Shown: in pieces, positions 47,411 through 58,800 of the stretch
Layout of the letters: the number at the start of each line of letters is the position of its first letter
Numbering within the stretch: the first letter of the stretch is position 1
Source: Klebsormidium nitens
Taxonomy: Eukaryota > Streptophyta > Klebsormidiophyceae > Klebsormidiales > Klebsormidiaceae
Length of the DNA stretch: 64,000 bases
NCBI GenBank assembly: GCA_000708835.1
Contig: DF236953.1
Location: 112,523 to 176,522, forward strand
Direction: 5' to 3'
Notes under the pieces: model-generated
What the model was told of the DNA's origin: nothing
Database searches by the model: none
Seen by the model: the letters and a program-made list of their open reading frames with translations, nothing else
Position numbers and translations under genes: made by a program

Positions 47411-50400
47411 CATCTCCAACGCCTTCACTTTCACGTGGGCCCTGTCGCTGAGGTTGGGCTCCACGGGCCGCGTGAGATGGTACCGCCATGAGGAGCCTGC
47501 ACCGAAAACAGGGCCTCAGCACTTAGCACATTAACCAAAAGGTCAGATTCAAAGCATATTGTTGGTCTGTTCTATTGGTCCCCAACAAACAATCTATGAG
47601 CATGTAAATAAAAAGCTGAAAGGGCCATGAACTTTCTGATCGACACTCCAATTTTCGGCGGAGAGTGAATCTTCGATCTTTGTAGGGGATGTGTAAGCCC
47701 TGATGGAAGATGGCAAATCGTTTTGAAATTTGACGACGGCGGCTTTCTACTCGAAGCATTCAACTTCCACCGTTGATGATGGCTCCCGCTGATCCTTACC
47801 GTTGATCTGGTTCAGCAGCCGCCGCAAGTCCGTGCTGTGCCGCCGCGCGCTCGTCATGCGCTCGTAATGCCGCGCCTCCCACTCCGTCAGCGCCCTGCGG
47901 TGTGAATGCAAGCGGTGGAAAACGGCCCTGCGAGCCTTTTTTCCTTCCCAAATTCAAGTCAGTAGACCAGGTGTGATTACGTGCGACGAGATTCAACCAA
48001 ATACTTGGATTCTCAGTTATCAATCTCAAAACATCAGTTCCTGCGTTAACGATGTCGAAGAAGCAGTTGCTTGGCATATGAGGGCTCCTTCTCTACACTC
48101 CTCAAATCCGCAAACGCTCATTAGTTGGACCAAAATCGCGAAGTACATTCCGTATCGAAATATGAAACCGCATAGATCTCGGCCCCGCAGCGCCCAATAC
48201 GGGACCAGCGGCATACCCACCTCTGAGACGCCGTCGAGTACGCGTCCGCCACGTCAGCATCGTGCCCCTCCGAACCGTTGATCTCTCCGTTCAGGTTCGC
48301 CCTAACCTCTCCATTAACCGTCCCCAACCGCGCGCTCTCCCCGAGCCGCGCCGCGCTGGCCGGTCGGCTGAGCGTCGCCGCCGGGCTAAACCCTAAACTC
48401 CGGAGCGCGCTCGCGGCCGCGGGCCGGTCCGGCTCGAAGCCGAAGCGCGACAGGCCGTAGTCGAAGCGCATGCCGAGGTTTCGGGGCTCAGGGCGCGCGA
48501 GCGCGGACCACGGCCGCAGAGGCGGCGCGGAGGTGCTGCGCTCGCGCGCAGTGTGGAGCGTCTGCACGTTCGGAGCAGGATGCGTGAGGATGCAGTCTCT
48601 TTCTTGTTGCGCATTAACGTGGGCAAGAGACTTGTGGTACATCTTTGCAGATACAGAAAGATTGTGCCGCCAGTCATTGTCGTATTCTCGAAACACTTGT
48701 TGTTTCGGTCAAAGGTTTGCGGCGCTGGGTGACGCGTAGAGATCGCTTATGCACGTGTGGCAAGCGTCCAATTTTGCTCCCATTTCGCCGCTTTTGTCGG
48801 ACGCGTCACCCCGAGAACAGCGGAAACGTATCTGAAGAGCGCTTTCTCGGATTGAGCAAAACATGATCGCTTTTTGCCGAGGTTCGTAGCACCCGCCAAA
48901 GAAACTTCTGGACACCGCGTCCTAAGCTGCGTAATTCCAGGACCGAACGCGGTCGACGAATTAGAAACCCTCGAAATGAGAACGCCCCTATTTTCGCCAG
49001 AGTCCAGATCTGCACATGAATGGTTTGGGATCCCTTCACGCAACACTTCAAGCATGGTCCGTTTAGGTACTCCGCTTGGATCTCCAAGTTTCCCGCCCCC
49101 TTTCGTGGCAAGTCTATTGCCCTCTCTTTGGCATCCAGAGAGGACAGCCTGACAGTGGCCCACCCTAGCCACGAGGACTCCTCCCCTCCAAAACGGAGAA
49201 CTCATTAGAGGAATCAATGCCAATGATCTGCCGTCTTTTGGCCCAAAGATGCGGGATGTGGGCAGGGTTTAAGCAGGGCTCGGGCAGAATTTCAGGGGTA
49301 AATTTAGGCAGCAGTTTCGCAGACCCACCCCTTGCTTTTGCAGCTCGAGCGCGTAGTAGCTCGCGCCGTCCCGCAGGCTGCCCTCCCAGTCGGGCGCGCG
49401 CGCGGGCAGGCCGTCCCACTCGGACCGCCAGAAGCTGCCACGTGCCGACGCGCCGTGCTCCGAAGGTGGCTGCAGACGCGGGATCACGCTCGATCAATTC
49501 TGGTACATAGCACGAATTCAAATTCGGGCACCAAGCACACTCGGCTGAAGATCGGCGTTTCGAGGCCGCTGACAATCCGACTAGGAGAACGGATGCAACA
49601 GTTCTGCACATTCTGAGAATCAAAAGGACGGCGTTCAGAGAACCGCTTGGAAGCCGTCGCGGAGCGGGTCGGTAACAAAAGCAGAGGCACAGTTGAACGA
49701 CGAGTTGGCTCACTTGTTTGCTTTGCCACATGAGTTTAGATAGACCGGCCAAGGAACCAATCCAGAAAAGAGAAAGCTAACGCAATGCTCACGGGTCGCT
49801 CGCGCAGCGGGCTCTCGTAGCGCGTGACCGCGGGCTGGAAGGTGCACTCCTTGAGCTCGCGCCGCGCGCGCCGCTCCTTCTCCTCGCGCAGCCGCGCGTC
49901 GCGGCGCGCCTTCCACGCGCGCACGCGCTCCAGGAAGTCGGCGCGGCTGCCGCTGTCGAACCTGCGGGGCGACACGCGACCCTGGTCAGCAACCTTGGAA
50001 GTCGCCCAGCCGTTTTCTTATCGCCGCCGGTCGTCCACCTTCCTGATTTGACACGCTTCCTAATCTATCATCCAGACAAAATCGGATTTCTCTTTGGAAA
50101 CGAAGTGGGTCGTTTCTGCTGTGCAGCAGTCCAGCCTATGTGCGACATAATACAAGTCCTACCATTGACATTTCGCCCCTTCGTATGAATTTGACGGTTG
50201 AAGATTCATGACGGACGAATCCTGTAGCGCTCACAAGCCCTTTGCTGCATTTTTGAGGCAGCCAGAGTTTCCTTCAGGTGTCTTCTTGCAAGGATCTCAG
50301 CTTGAAGTGGACGGAGAATGTGCTGGAATACGTTTGAGCAATTCGAAGTGATGAATAAATACGCGCGGAGTCCGCCATTATCCTATACGCTCTATTCGCC

Positions 50401-53400
50401 GACGTCATCCGGGCAGGGCTGGCTGACGTTGCTCACATCTCTTGGCTGGTTTTGCTGATGACGGGCGCGAAGGTGCACTCGGCCAGCTCGCGCTGCTCGC
50501 GCTCCTCCTGCCGCTCCTGCGCGAGCGCCTGCTGCCGCCGCCGACGCTGGAGAGCGAGATTGAGAAGTGTCAAAAGCTGGGCACCATGAACATGCGTTCC
50601 ATTTTGATACTTCTTTAGCATGAGGCCGTTTGGCTGCGTATTTCGTGAGCTCCTTGCCCGAGTGCCTGCTGCTGCCACCGGCGCTGAAGAGCAAACCCCA
50701 AAGTACTTTCAAAGCTGAGAATTATGAACATGTGCTCAGCTTATGACAACGTTGTGGATGGCTGTCCGTTTGTGAAAGTTGTTCGTGACTTCTTTGGCCG
50801 CTTCAGAAAAACCTCAGCGTGTTGCATTAGGTTGCACCAGCTTCTGCCGGCCACCAATCTACCGATGCATATCAAAGGTCGTGTCAAACCTGCAATATAA
50901 TTTTCATAAGCGTATTTCGCTCGTACAACAACGGTCTCCTGGTAATTTAGAAGAGAAGATCATAGACCCAGCATAAACGAGAAGTTTCATGAGAAGAAAT
51001 CTCACCTCTTTCGACTCCTCTTCGAAGCGGTCCTCGAACTTTCTCCGCCCCCCCGGGCTCACGCTCCGGGCCCTTTCCAGGCCCGCACTCCGCACATAAG
51101 CCGGCGGCCGATCAGGTCGGGGGATCCCCCCGGCCAATTTTGCCCTCTCCTGTGCTAAAGTCAATACCTCCTCCGATGCCCCGCTGCTTAACCCCGTGTC
51201 TAACCCGATTTGCAGAGCAGAAGATTCCGCCGAGGGAGTTCCGCTTTCCGGGGCGGAAAGAGGAGAAGCGATCCGGAAGACCCCGCTCTTCGAACTGCTC
51301 CGACCCAAGTTTCTGCCTGAGGCGCTCCGCTCGAGCCGCGGCTGGCCGTCCGATGGCCGGGCGTCCCGCCCAGATGACGCCACGTGGCTCATTGAACCGC
51401 TGCGACTGAGAACGCTCTTCACCGAAGCGCTTCTCTCGAGCCTAGCCCGGCCGTCCGATGACGGCCTCTCCCGCTCAGATGGCGCCACGTGGCTGCCCCT
51501 CGTCGGGTCACTCCGGCTTCCGGGTCGGTGGGCGTCCGAAGCGGAGGCGGGCCGCTCGGGGACCGACACGTGGCGCTCTCTGGACGACGCAGCGGAGCTG
51601 GGCCTGCGTTGGTTTGTTCCGCTCTGAGAAACGTTTCCGGTATCCGCAAACCGATCGGAGCCCGACCGGCTGAAACCGTCGCTCGTCGAAGCCCCGAACC
51701 CTTGGTCCCTGCCGTCCATCTTCGACTTCGTACTTCCGGCGCCCTCTGATCTTTCCTGCCGTTCGCGTGTCGGAACGGTTTCTGCTGCAGAAAGGGGTTT
51801 CCGAACGGAATCCACGGCTCCTGAGCCTTCAGGGGTTTGCGAACTAACGGGGCCCAAACCCTCCGCCAAGAACCCGCCGTTCAGCAGGCTCGCCAAACCC
51901 CCCCCTGCAGGAACGGAGAGCAACGCCCCAGTCGAAAAACTGCCGCCTCCGGAGATAGAGAGAGATCCCCCTGGATTTTTCACGTAGGAAAAGGTCTGCT
52001 GCGCCCTCAAACCCGGCGCTTCCTCGTGCGGCCGCGACCGTCGCTCCCCTAGAAGCCCCCCCTGGGGCGAGTCCAAACCCTCCAAACCCTGCGCAGTGCT
52101 GAGACGTGTCGTTTCGTGATTGCTGCCCGTCGGTTGCAAGCCGTCTTTCTCGACGCGCATCAGCAGCTCCTCGAGTCTGCTGGAGTTTGTCCGAGACAGA
52201 CTGACGGACGGTTCGCTCGACCGGCCGTCCGAACTGCCGAAACTGCTGCCGATCTGCCGCCGGCGGAGGGACAAGCTATTGGCCAGCGGCTGGTATAGCT
52301 GCTGGTACAAATCGGTCTCGCGCTGGGCGACCTCGTCGGGCAGGGAGCCGCTAAACGGTCGCCCTGACGGCCCTGCGGTTCCGCTCGCAATGCGCTCGTG
52401 CAGAACTTCAATCTCCTCTTGCGCGCTGGGAACTCTAGAGCTTCTCGACTCTGACGAAGTGAAGGCAGCGGCGGGAAGATCGTCTAGGTTTCCCTGCCCT
52501 CGAAGCGTCCGGATCGGCTTTCCTTTTCGTGCTTCACTCGTTCTCCTCACATCCGTGTCATTTTTGAGCCCGTTTCTCTCTGTCCTAACCCGTTGATCGT
52601 GCCCGTTTCCGCTTAACTGGTTCATGCTAACCCCATCTTGCGGAGTCCCTCGTTGACTTTTCCCTCCAGACGAGCTAACCCTGTCCAAACCCTCACGTTC
52701 ACTTGTCCGCCCCTCGGACACTCTCGATCGGTCCGACGACCTCCTAGAAGGTCCGCTGTCCGCGAACAACCAGGGGGGGTGCTCTTCCCGCTCAGATCTC
52801 CCCCCTATTTCGAAACCCCTGTCTTCGATGCGGCTGGCAGTCCGGCTCCGTCCAGCTCTCGCAGACTGGATGACGTCACTCGAGACGTACTTCGGATCGT
52901 ACATGCCGGCAACGCTCCTTCCGCTCTTCACCTGCCCGGAATACTCGATCACTCTCTCCCGTTCCCTAGACCGATCCTGCCGGGTACCTTTTGCCGCTGA
53001 AACATGCCCGGTTGACGTCGCCCGAGCACCTTTCTGACTCGAAACCGCCGCATTCCATCGCTCCTCCCGTGCAGAGTTCGGCCGCTCCTTTCGCCGGGCA
53101 CTTTCTGACCGGTCACTTGCACTTCCTCCCCCCTTCGAACCGATTCTTCTGGATTGCCCCTGAGTCGATTCATTCTCTCCACCTCCGGGGGTATTGGTGC
53201 CATGGCTGTGCTGGGCGCTCTGGGGTTGGGAGGGCCCCCCCGAAGAGTTCCGATGGAGCTGCAGCCTCGCCTCGAGGAGAAGGTTGTGTTTCTGGAGCTT
53301 TTGTTCACTGCAAGCGACGAGGATTGTTTTCAGTCCAGTTTCAGTCCTACTTCCACTTCAAAGTAAAAAAGTCCCTGAGCTTAGAGCGAGCTCTGCCAAT

Positions 53401-53601
53401 TTGCAATGTGATGAGACAATCGAGTACGAACGCTGTACAAATGAACTACAGAAACACGGGGGATGGAACCTGGAATGAAGGCCAATGCAGCGGATATAGT
53501 ACCAAGTTTGGAAGTAAAGAAAAAATCGAGTGGAAAGGACAAATGCTCACATCTTCTGAGCGAAGAGCTGTTCCCCGAGCTGAGTCCCTGACCCCAGCCG
53601 G
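47411..53601 (-). CDS. Long Ser/Arg-rich protein with repeated ECTF motifs (5' and 3' ends unresolved)
   Basis: Exons in phase: 53601-53551, 53307-51006, 50546-50437, 49961-49793, 49469-49329, 48561-48221, 47894-47800 and 47496-47411. The first two join into a coiled-coil lead (GTQLGEQLFAQKI, EQKLQKHNLLLEARL). The 767-codon second exon is disordered, rich in Ser/Arg/Gly, with a tandem ~35-residue repeat encoded near 51340-51520. The next two exons each end a basic helix with a matching motif: ELAECTFAPVIS and ELKECTFQPAVT. Later parts include Trp-rich FWRSEWDGLPARAPDWEG and a helical ALTEWEARHYERMTSARR. ECTF/F-x-P motifs after charged helices are frequent in algal and animal ciliary or centrosomal proteins, but I do not recognise the family. 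No start codon was found: the 53601 exon begins in mid-codon, so at least one 5' exon lies upstream. Termination is also unresolved. Confidence 0.62.
50515..50735 (-). repeat. Duplicated exon start (acceptor edge) in the ECTF-motif gene
   Basis: On the plus strand CGAGCGCCTGCTGCCGCCGC (50522) recurs diverged as CGAGTGCCTGCTGCTGCCAC (50659), 137 bp away, and the similarity runs on through the neighbouring intron (ATGAACATGCG versus ATGAACATGTG). The intronic copy keeps a CTTCAG acceptor and would encode RRWQQQALGQ in place of the exon's RRRRQQALAQ, so it could act as an alternative acceptor or exon. Confidence 0.6.
51335..51530 (-). repeat. Internal ~105-bp tandem coding repeat
   Basis: Within the long exon, GGCCGTCCGATGGCCGG (near 51344) and GGCCGTCCGATGACGG (near 51449) mark two in-frame units 105 bp apart, each encoding a segment with the pattern RLERSAS. 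The unit length is a multiple of three, so the frame is kept. A weaker third unit may lie near 51550. Confidence 0.6.
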
Positions 53602-55812
53602 CTGCAAAATAGAAAGAGCGGAGATTAGAACCAGTACCGGCATCATCATGTGCGTACAAACTGCTTCAGTGTGTGTGCGTACCATTGCGCATAGTCTCCT
53701 AAGTTGCCCTTTGCCCTGCGGAGGCTGCATACACAAAGTTAACCAGACAATGTGCCATCCTCCATAAAGCAAGCAAGTTGAATAGAGATAGGTCCACTGA
53801 TTGGTGCACCTTAAACAGGCTCTACATCTGGTACTGATTACCAGCAAGGTTCACTTTTGAGGCTTGTGTCAAGTGCTACCTCGAGCTTTGTGCAACCGTG
53901 ATCTGCCAGTCTTGTGAAGCAAGTGCTCAGCTTGTTTCGACACATGTGCTGCTAGACTCAGGGTGCTATGACCACCCGCTTTGCTACCCTTCTGCTCGAG
54001 AGCCGGGCAGAATCTGTCTCCAGGTCAGTGCTTCCCCTAATCTGTAGGCACTCAGGCTGGCCCATGCTTCTCCACCTTAGGACTTTTCCACCGATCGTCA
54101 GATTTCCGTTTGGCTACTCATTGACTCTGTCTGATCGCTGAGTTCACTTCTACTGCACACCACTTGGGTAAGAGCCAATGGCAGCACTTCAAACTCTATC
54201 TAAGTTACTTCATCCTGCCACTTGCGGTCAAATCACAAAAGTCCTGGCTGCTCTGGTTGCGAGCAGCCTGCTCATCTTTCGGCCAGCAGACCTCTTTCCT
54301 CTTGGTAAGGCTTAGCAAACTCTGTCGCTCATGAGGAACGCTTGGTAAACCAGCGAGCGCAATGCCCATCAGGAGATGCTCGTTTGAGGTCTCCATATCA
54401 GCACACTGCAACTTAACTAAGTAAAGAGACTGTGGCAAGATCACAGAAAGAATACGTCAAAGCACCAACAATAAGCGAGATGCTCGGGAAGTGAGAAGAA
54501 GGATTGTGAAGCAACGGCCCTACCTGGGAGTTCTGGACCTCCCCCGTGCTTCCATCATGCTGTCACGCGGTTCCCGGCCGCAGCATTGCCTCCTGAATGT
54601 GGCCTTCAGAAAAGGATTAACTACTTACAGGCAGGCCGGCAAAGTTGCCCCTGCAATGGCATTGTTCGCTGGGCTCGTGCAAGTCCCCTCATGACTTTGT
54701 ACAGCCCTGTAAAAATCGCCCTGCCTCAAAGATCCAACTGACACATATGTGCAGGCTGCGGCCCCGCCCTTGGGGAGCCTGTGAGAGCGGAAACTGGAGT
54801 CAACAGGCGAGAACTTAAAATTGCCAATATCTTGCAGCAAATGCTTCTTCCGAGTCAGCGGCGAGTCGCATCTTCCAAGTCAAACCCTAATCTCCTGTTT
54901 TTGGCGCTGGTGGGGAAAGATCTACCGGGCGCGGGACCCGGGCGATATTTGGGGCTTGTTGAGCGGCCGGTTCAGAAGCCCGGTGAAATTGAGGTAAAAC
55001 CAGTGCGCGCGCAACCGTCACTGTCTTGGAGTAGAGATTTGTCAGGCTGCCATGCAGCGACCTGAGCAAGATTGACTTTTCCTCTGGACACTGGATGTGT
55101 CTGACGCTGGCTCTGCAACTTGCAAGCCAGGCTACGCAAGCTGGAAATGCGCGGAACATGTCCAACTAGACGTTCTTGACATCTTCGCCGCAAGCTCAGA
55201 TCTAGCGACCATTCGTTTTCTGGCTCATGTTCGTTAGATCTCAGAGGTCATCAGCCGAAACTGCAAAGGACATAAGAACCAATAAAGTACCTACTTGTGA
55301 ATACGTTAGGGTTTCCGGACAGAGAGCTTGAACGGCAATTATGACGACTCGGAGTTGAACTTGGAGCTGGCATCAACTGGACCATATTGGACAAGTTCAT
55401 GCATACCTGATCACCAATTAACTGCCCATGCAGCTTGTACACTGACAAAACACCTCATCTATTGCACTTGCGTTTGAGAGCACTTCTTTTGGAGAGCTGA
55501 TCAAGCTGCCGGTGGCGCATCTGGCTTCATTGGGGGAGACTCCAGATTCGGGGCATTGCGATATGAGTTCACAAAAGCCCCATGCTTTTGAAGACGTACT
55601 AGTGATCAAATTGAGGTTGAGCGAGGCCAAAGTGCTTGCAACAGTTCGTTTGGCTTCAATTTTCACTAGCTCGCTCTCCAGTTGAAATTTGCAACAAGAG
55701 GTCACCTCGCAATGTGCTCAAAAACAGGACGTATAGCAGACGGCAGCTTTTCAGCAACCAGCTCGTAGCGCTTCTGTCATAAAGACAGCAGAATGCATGG
55801 CCTGTTCACACC
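53602..55812. promoter_or_regulatory. Divergent region between the ECTF-motif and Sfi1-like genes
   Basis: Both genes point away from this 2.2-kb stretch. It should hold the missing 5' exon or exons of the minus-strand gene and the promoter of the plus-strand gene. A minus-strand open stretch at 55435-55705 (FQLESELVKIEAKRTVAS and onward) looks protein-like and is a candidate 5' exon, but its splice sites do not settle the matter. Confidence 0.4.
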
Positions 55813-58800
55813 ATGCCACGTCCCCAGCCTGCTTCTCGCACCCCCACTTTGGGAGAGGCCGTGCTCATCCGAAACGCTTTAGCTCGTAACCTAGACGAGG
55901 TTACTGATAACTCAGCTGGGTTTCCAGAAAACAGAGACAGCAAGGGGAACCCCATATCTTGGCAGGGCCAGTGGGCAGGTTTAGACGCCGGTCTAGAAGC
56001 GGGTTATCAGTGGGCTGTTCTGCCAGACAACGCAGATAACCAGGCAGGTTACGATGACGATAGCGACGAGACCGGGCGCCATGCAGAGTGGCAGTCTGCA
56101 TCGCACGAGAGCTCGGAAGGGGGTTCCGCTAACCGAGTGGTTAGCGGAGAGGAGCGGCGCTCGCTCTCCGAGCTGCGCCAGACCAGGGCGGGAGGGAAAT
56201 TGGTTTGGACAGTTCCCGAGCTCAAACCCGAGCGGGTTAGGGGGAGGGTTAGGGAAGGCGGGCGGCTTGCATTCGGGCGGCCGCAGTCGGTCATGGCATC
56301 CCGTCCAGTTAGCAGAGACCCCCGGCTAACCAGTGGCTTATCGTCCTTAACCCTGGTAAAGCCCCGGCCGCTGTCACACTCGTCTGGGTTACCTCCAGCC
56401 CCTCTGCCCATCTTGAAAGAAAATAGCATTGGCGGGGAAAGGGATAGGAATGTAGCAGCTCAATTAAGGAGTGTCCGACCATACACAGCTTTGGGAACGT
56501 ATGACACTGTCAAAGAAGCTCACAATAATCACGCAAAGCCTCCCCTCCAAAGACCACACTCTGTTTCGGGCCTGTGTCAGGCAACCCAAGCAGATCATAT
56601 CCGGCAACACAGCGCGGGCGAAGTCAAAAACAATGGCGGTACATTAGTCAGCACTAACCCAACAAACCCCGCAGCCAAACGATCCTCCCAACAACCGCGC
56701 GCTCAAACCGCTGGGCCCTGTTTCCGGTGTGCGAGCGTGCAGGCCGAGCGAGACTGGTTGCAAAGCCCCGGGACTGCCTTTGACCAGCCCTTAACCACCG
56801 CTTTTAACCGTCCACTTACCAGCTTAGACGGCCACAGTCACAATGCAGACGGCCAAGAGTCAAGAAGAAGTCAGACCGCTTGTGGACACCGTGAAAGCAC
56901 TAGAGGGGGCCCAGTCTCATCCGAACGGCGCGCACAAACTTCGATGGGTAGGCATCGGAATAGTCATGGGGCAGAGGGGGGTGACGTCATTGCTGACATC
57001 ATGAATGACGTCACTTCGCGCGGGCAAGTACCCAGGTCCGAAGCGGTGTCCGGGCTGTTCCGGTCGTGCCTCGCGCTCGAGGGGCGGCTTCGGACCTTGG
57101 AGCTGCTTTCTGGAGGGGGGGTGCCGGGAACAAGCAAACTTGGGGAAATGCCCGGCTCAAACAACTTGGGGAGACGGCGGGGTTTCGAGGGTTTGAGTCG
57201 GCGCCCGCATACTGCTTTTGGCGAGGCGGAGTTGAAGGCGAACGGCGCGGGCGGAAGCTCGGTGAAACGGCCAGCCACGAGTATAGGTGCGCCGATGCGA
57301 GGTAGCGGGTATGTCGGGGGTCGCTTTGCAAGGAGCCAGTCAAAGGAGTATTACTTAGGGTCGTCTAGCCACAGTCGTCCAGTCGAAACCTCTATGTATT
57401 TTACTGAAAACCTACGAACCGAAAGCTCAGAGGCCGTAACCGGATTCCTGAACCAGACCCAGGTCCGTCAAACCGTGCACCGGATCTCGGACCTCGCTGC
57501 GGAAATGGGAGGAATCCTGCAGGGCTACTCAGACGAAACCAGACGGTTGGCCGCGGTTATGATAACCCGGTTCGTTCGGGGCTTCCTCTGCCGGAAGCGC
57601 TTCCGAGAGGGGCGGAAAGCGCTGCGGGACTGGCGCGCAGAGGAGTTCGGGCCGGTCCGGAGCCTGCTGACGTCATGGTTGCGTAAGCGCGCGGGTCAGG
57701 AGGTGCGCATGAAAGTGATACAGGCGGTGCGGGGCCGGCGGGTGGCGGAGGCTGCTTTCCGGGCGTGGACCGGAGCGGTGAGCCGTCAACGCTTTGTCGT
57801 GGCCGCTTGCACAAATTTGAGTACGCCGACTAGAATTAAAAAGCGCTGGTGTGAACCAGGGGGAGGGGCGCTCCCCATTCCCGCGCGAGATTTGGTTTGA
57901 TAGCCCCTCCTTGACTCTCTAGAAGCTTAAAGAAACTTCTTCTTTCGTCTTGGTTATCTGAGGGTAAATTTGAGATGTTGTGTATTTTGGCGATCACAGA
58001 AAGAGTGATGAGGTGGCTACAGCTGTGTGAGGACTTTGGACGGCTGCATGGCAACTATAGGCGTTCATGAGAAACACTACTCGTCTTTTGTTTTGAATGC
58101 TGCCCCTCACAGGGTTCTTCCGTCGTATGCGGGTCCCCTCTTACAATGCGTCTTTTCAGAAGAATGAAATCGGGGCGTCCAGAATGCGCTTTGAACGAAG
58201 GTATACGCTACAAAAAGTTCTCCATCGTCCGTTTCACCTCTAGCCACCGGTTGCTGAGGTCATGCTCACATCCACTTCCATACCACAGGTACTGGTTTGT
58301 CGAGAAGAGCGCGCGCAGTCCATGGTACGCGCCGTGAGGCTCCAGGGCGAACACCTGCAGAGGCGCGGGGCGAAGGCGCTCCGTGCGTGGCGGGACATTG
58401 CGATTGGGCCTCAGGTAGGGAAATTTGCTCAAGTCTTCAAGATGCTAACAAGCCTGCTTTGGCGTGGGAATGCTCCGCCTGGGGGTTTAATATCTGTGGT
58501 TTCTAAACGGTGTGATGCATTTCAGGCGTAACGGAATCATTCAAGGGCCCACCTTTCAAAAATCTTCTATGTTCAAGCATTCCAAAATGAGTATGAGTCT
58601 GGCAGAAGTACAACCGGGTTCCGCATCGAGCACTTTTTCAACGTGACACTCTGACGCCAGTCTTCCGTTAGACGTGCCTTCGCCCAGAAGAACGAAGAAA
58701 GCAACAGCGTCGAAGCGTCGAACCCTCAATCTGATTCGCTTCCCCTAAATAAAGGAATTGCCGGCCCGCACCGGCTGCGTGTTCTTGGCTGCAGTCAAAG

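Noticed and set aside
52638-53767. Several plus-strand open frames of 80-260 codons
   Set aside because: They mirror the GC-rich disordered minus-strand exon and have no splice signals or domains of their own.
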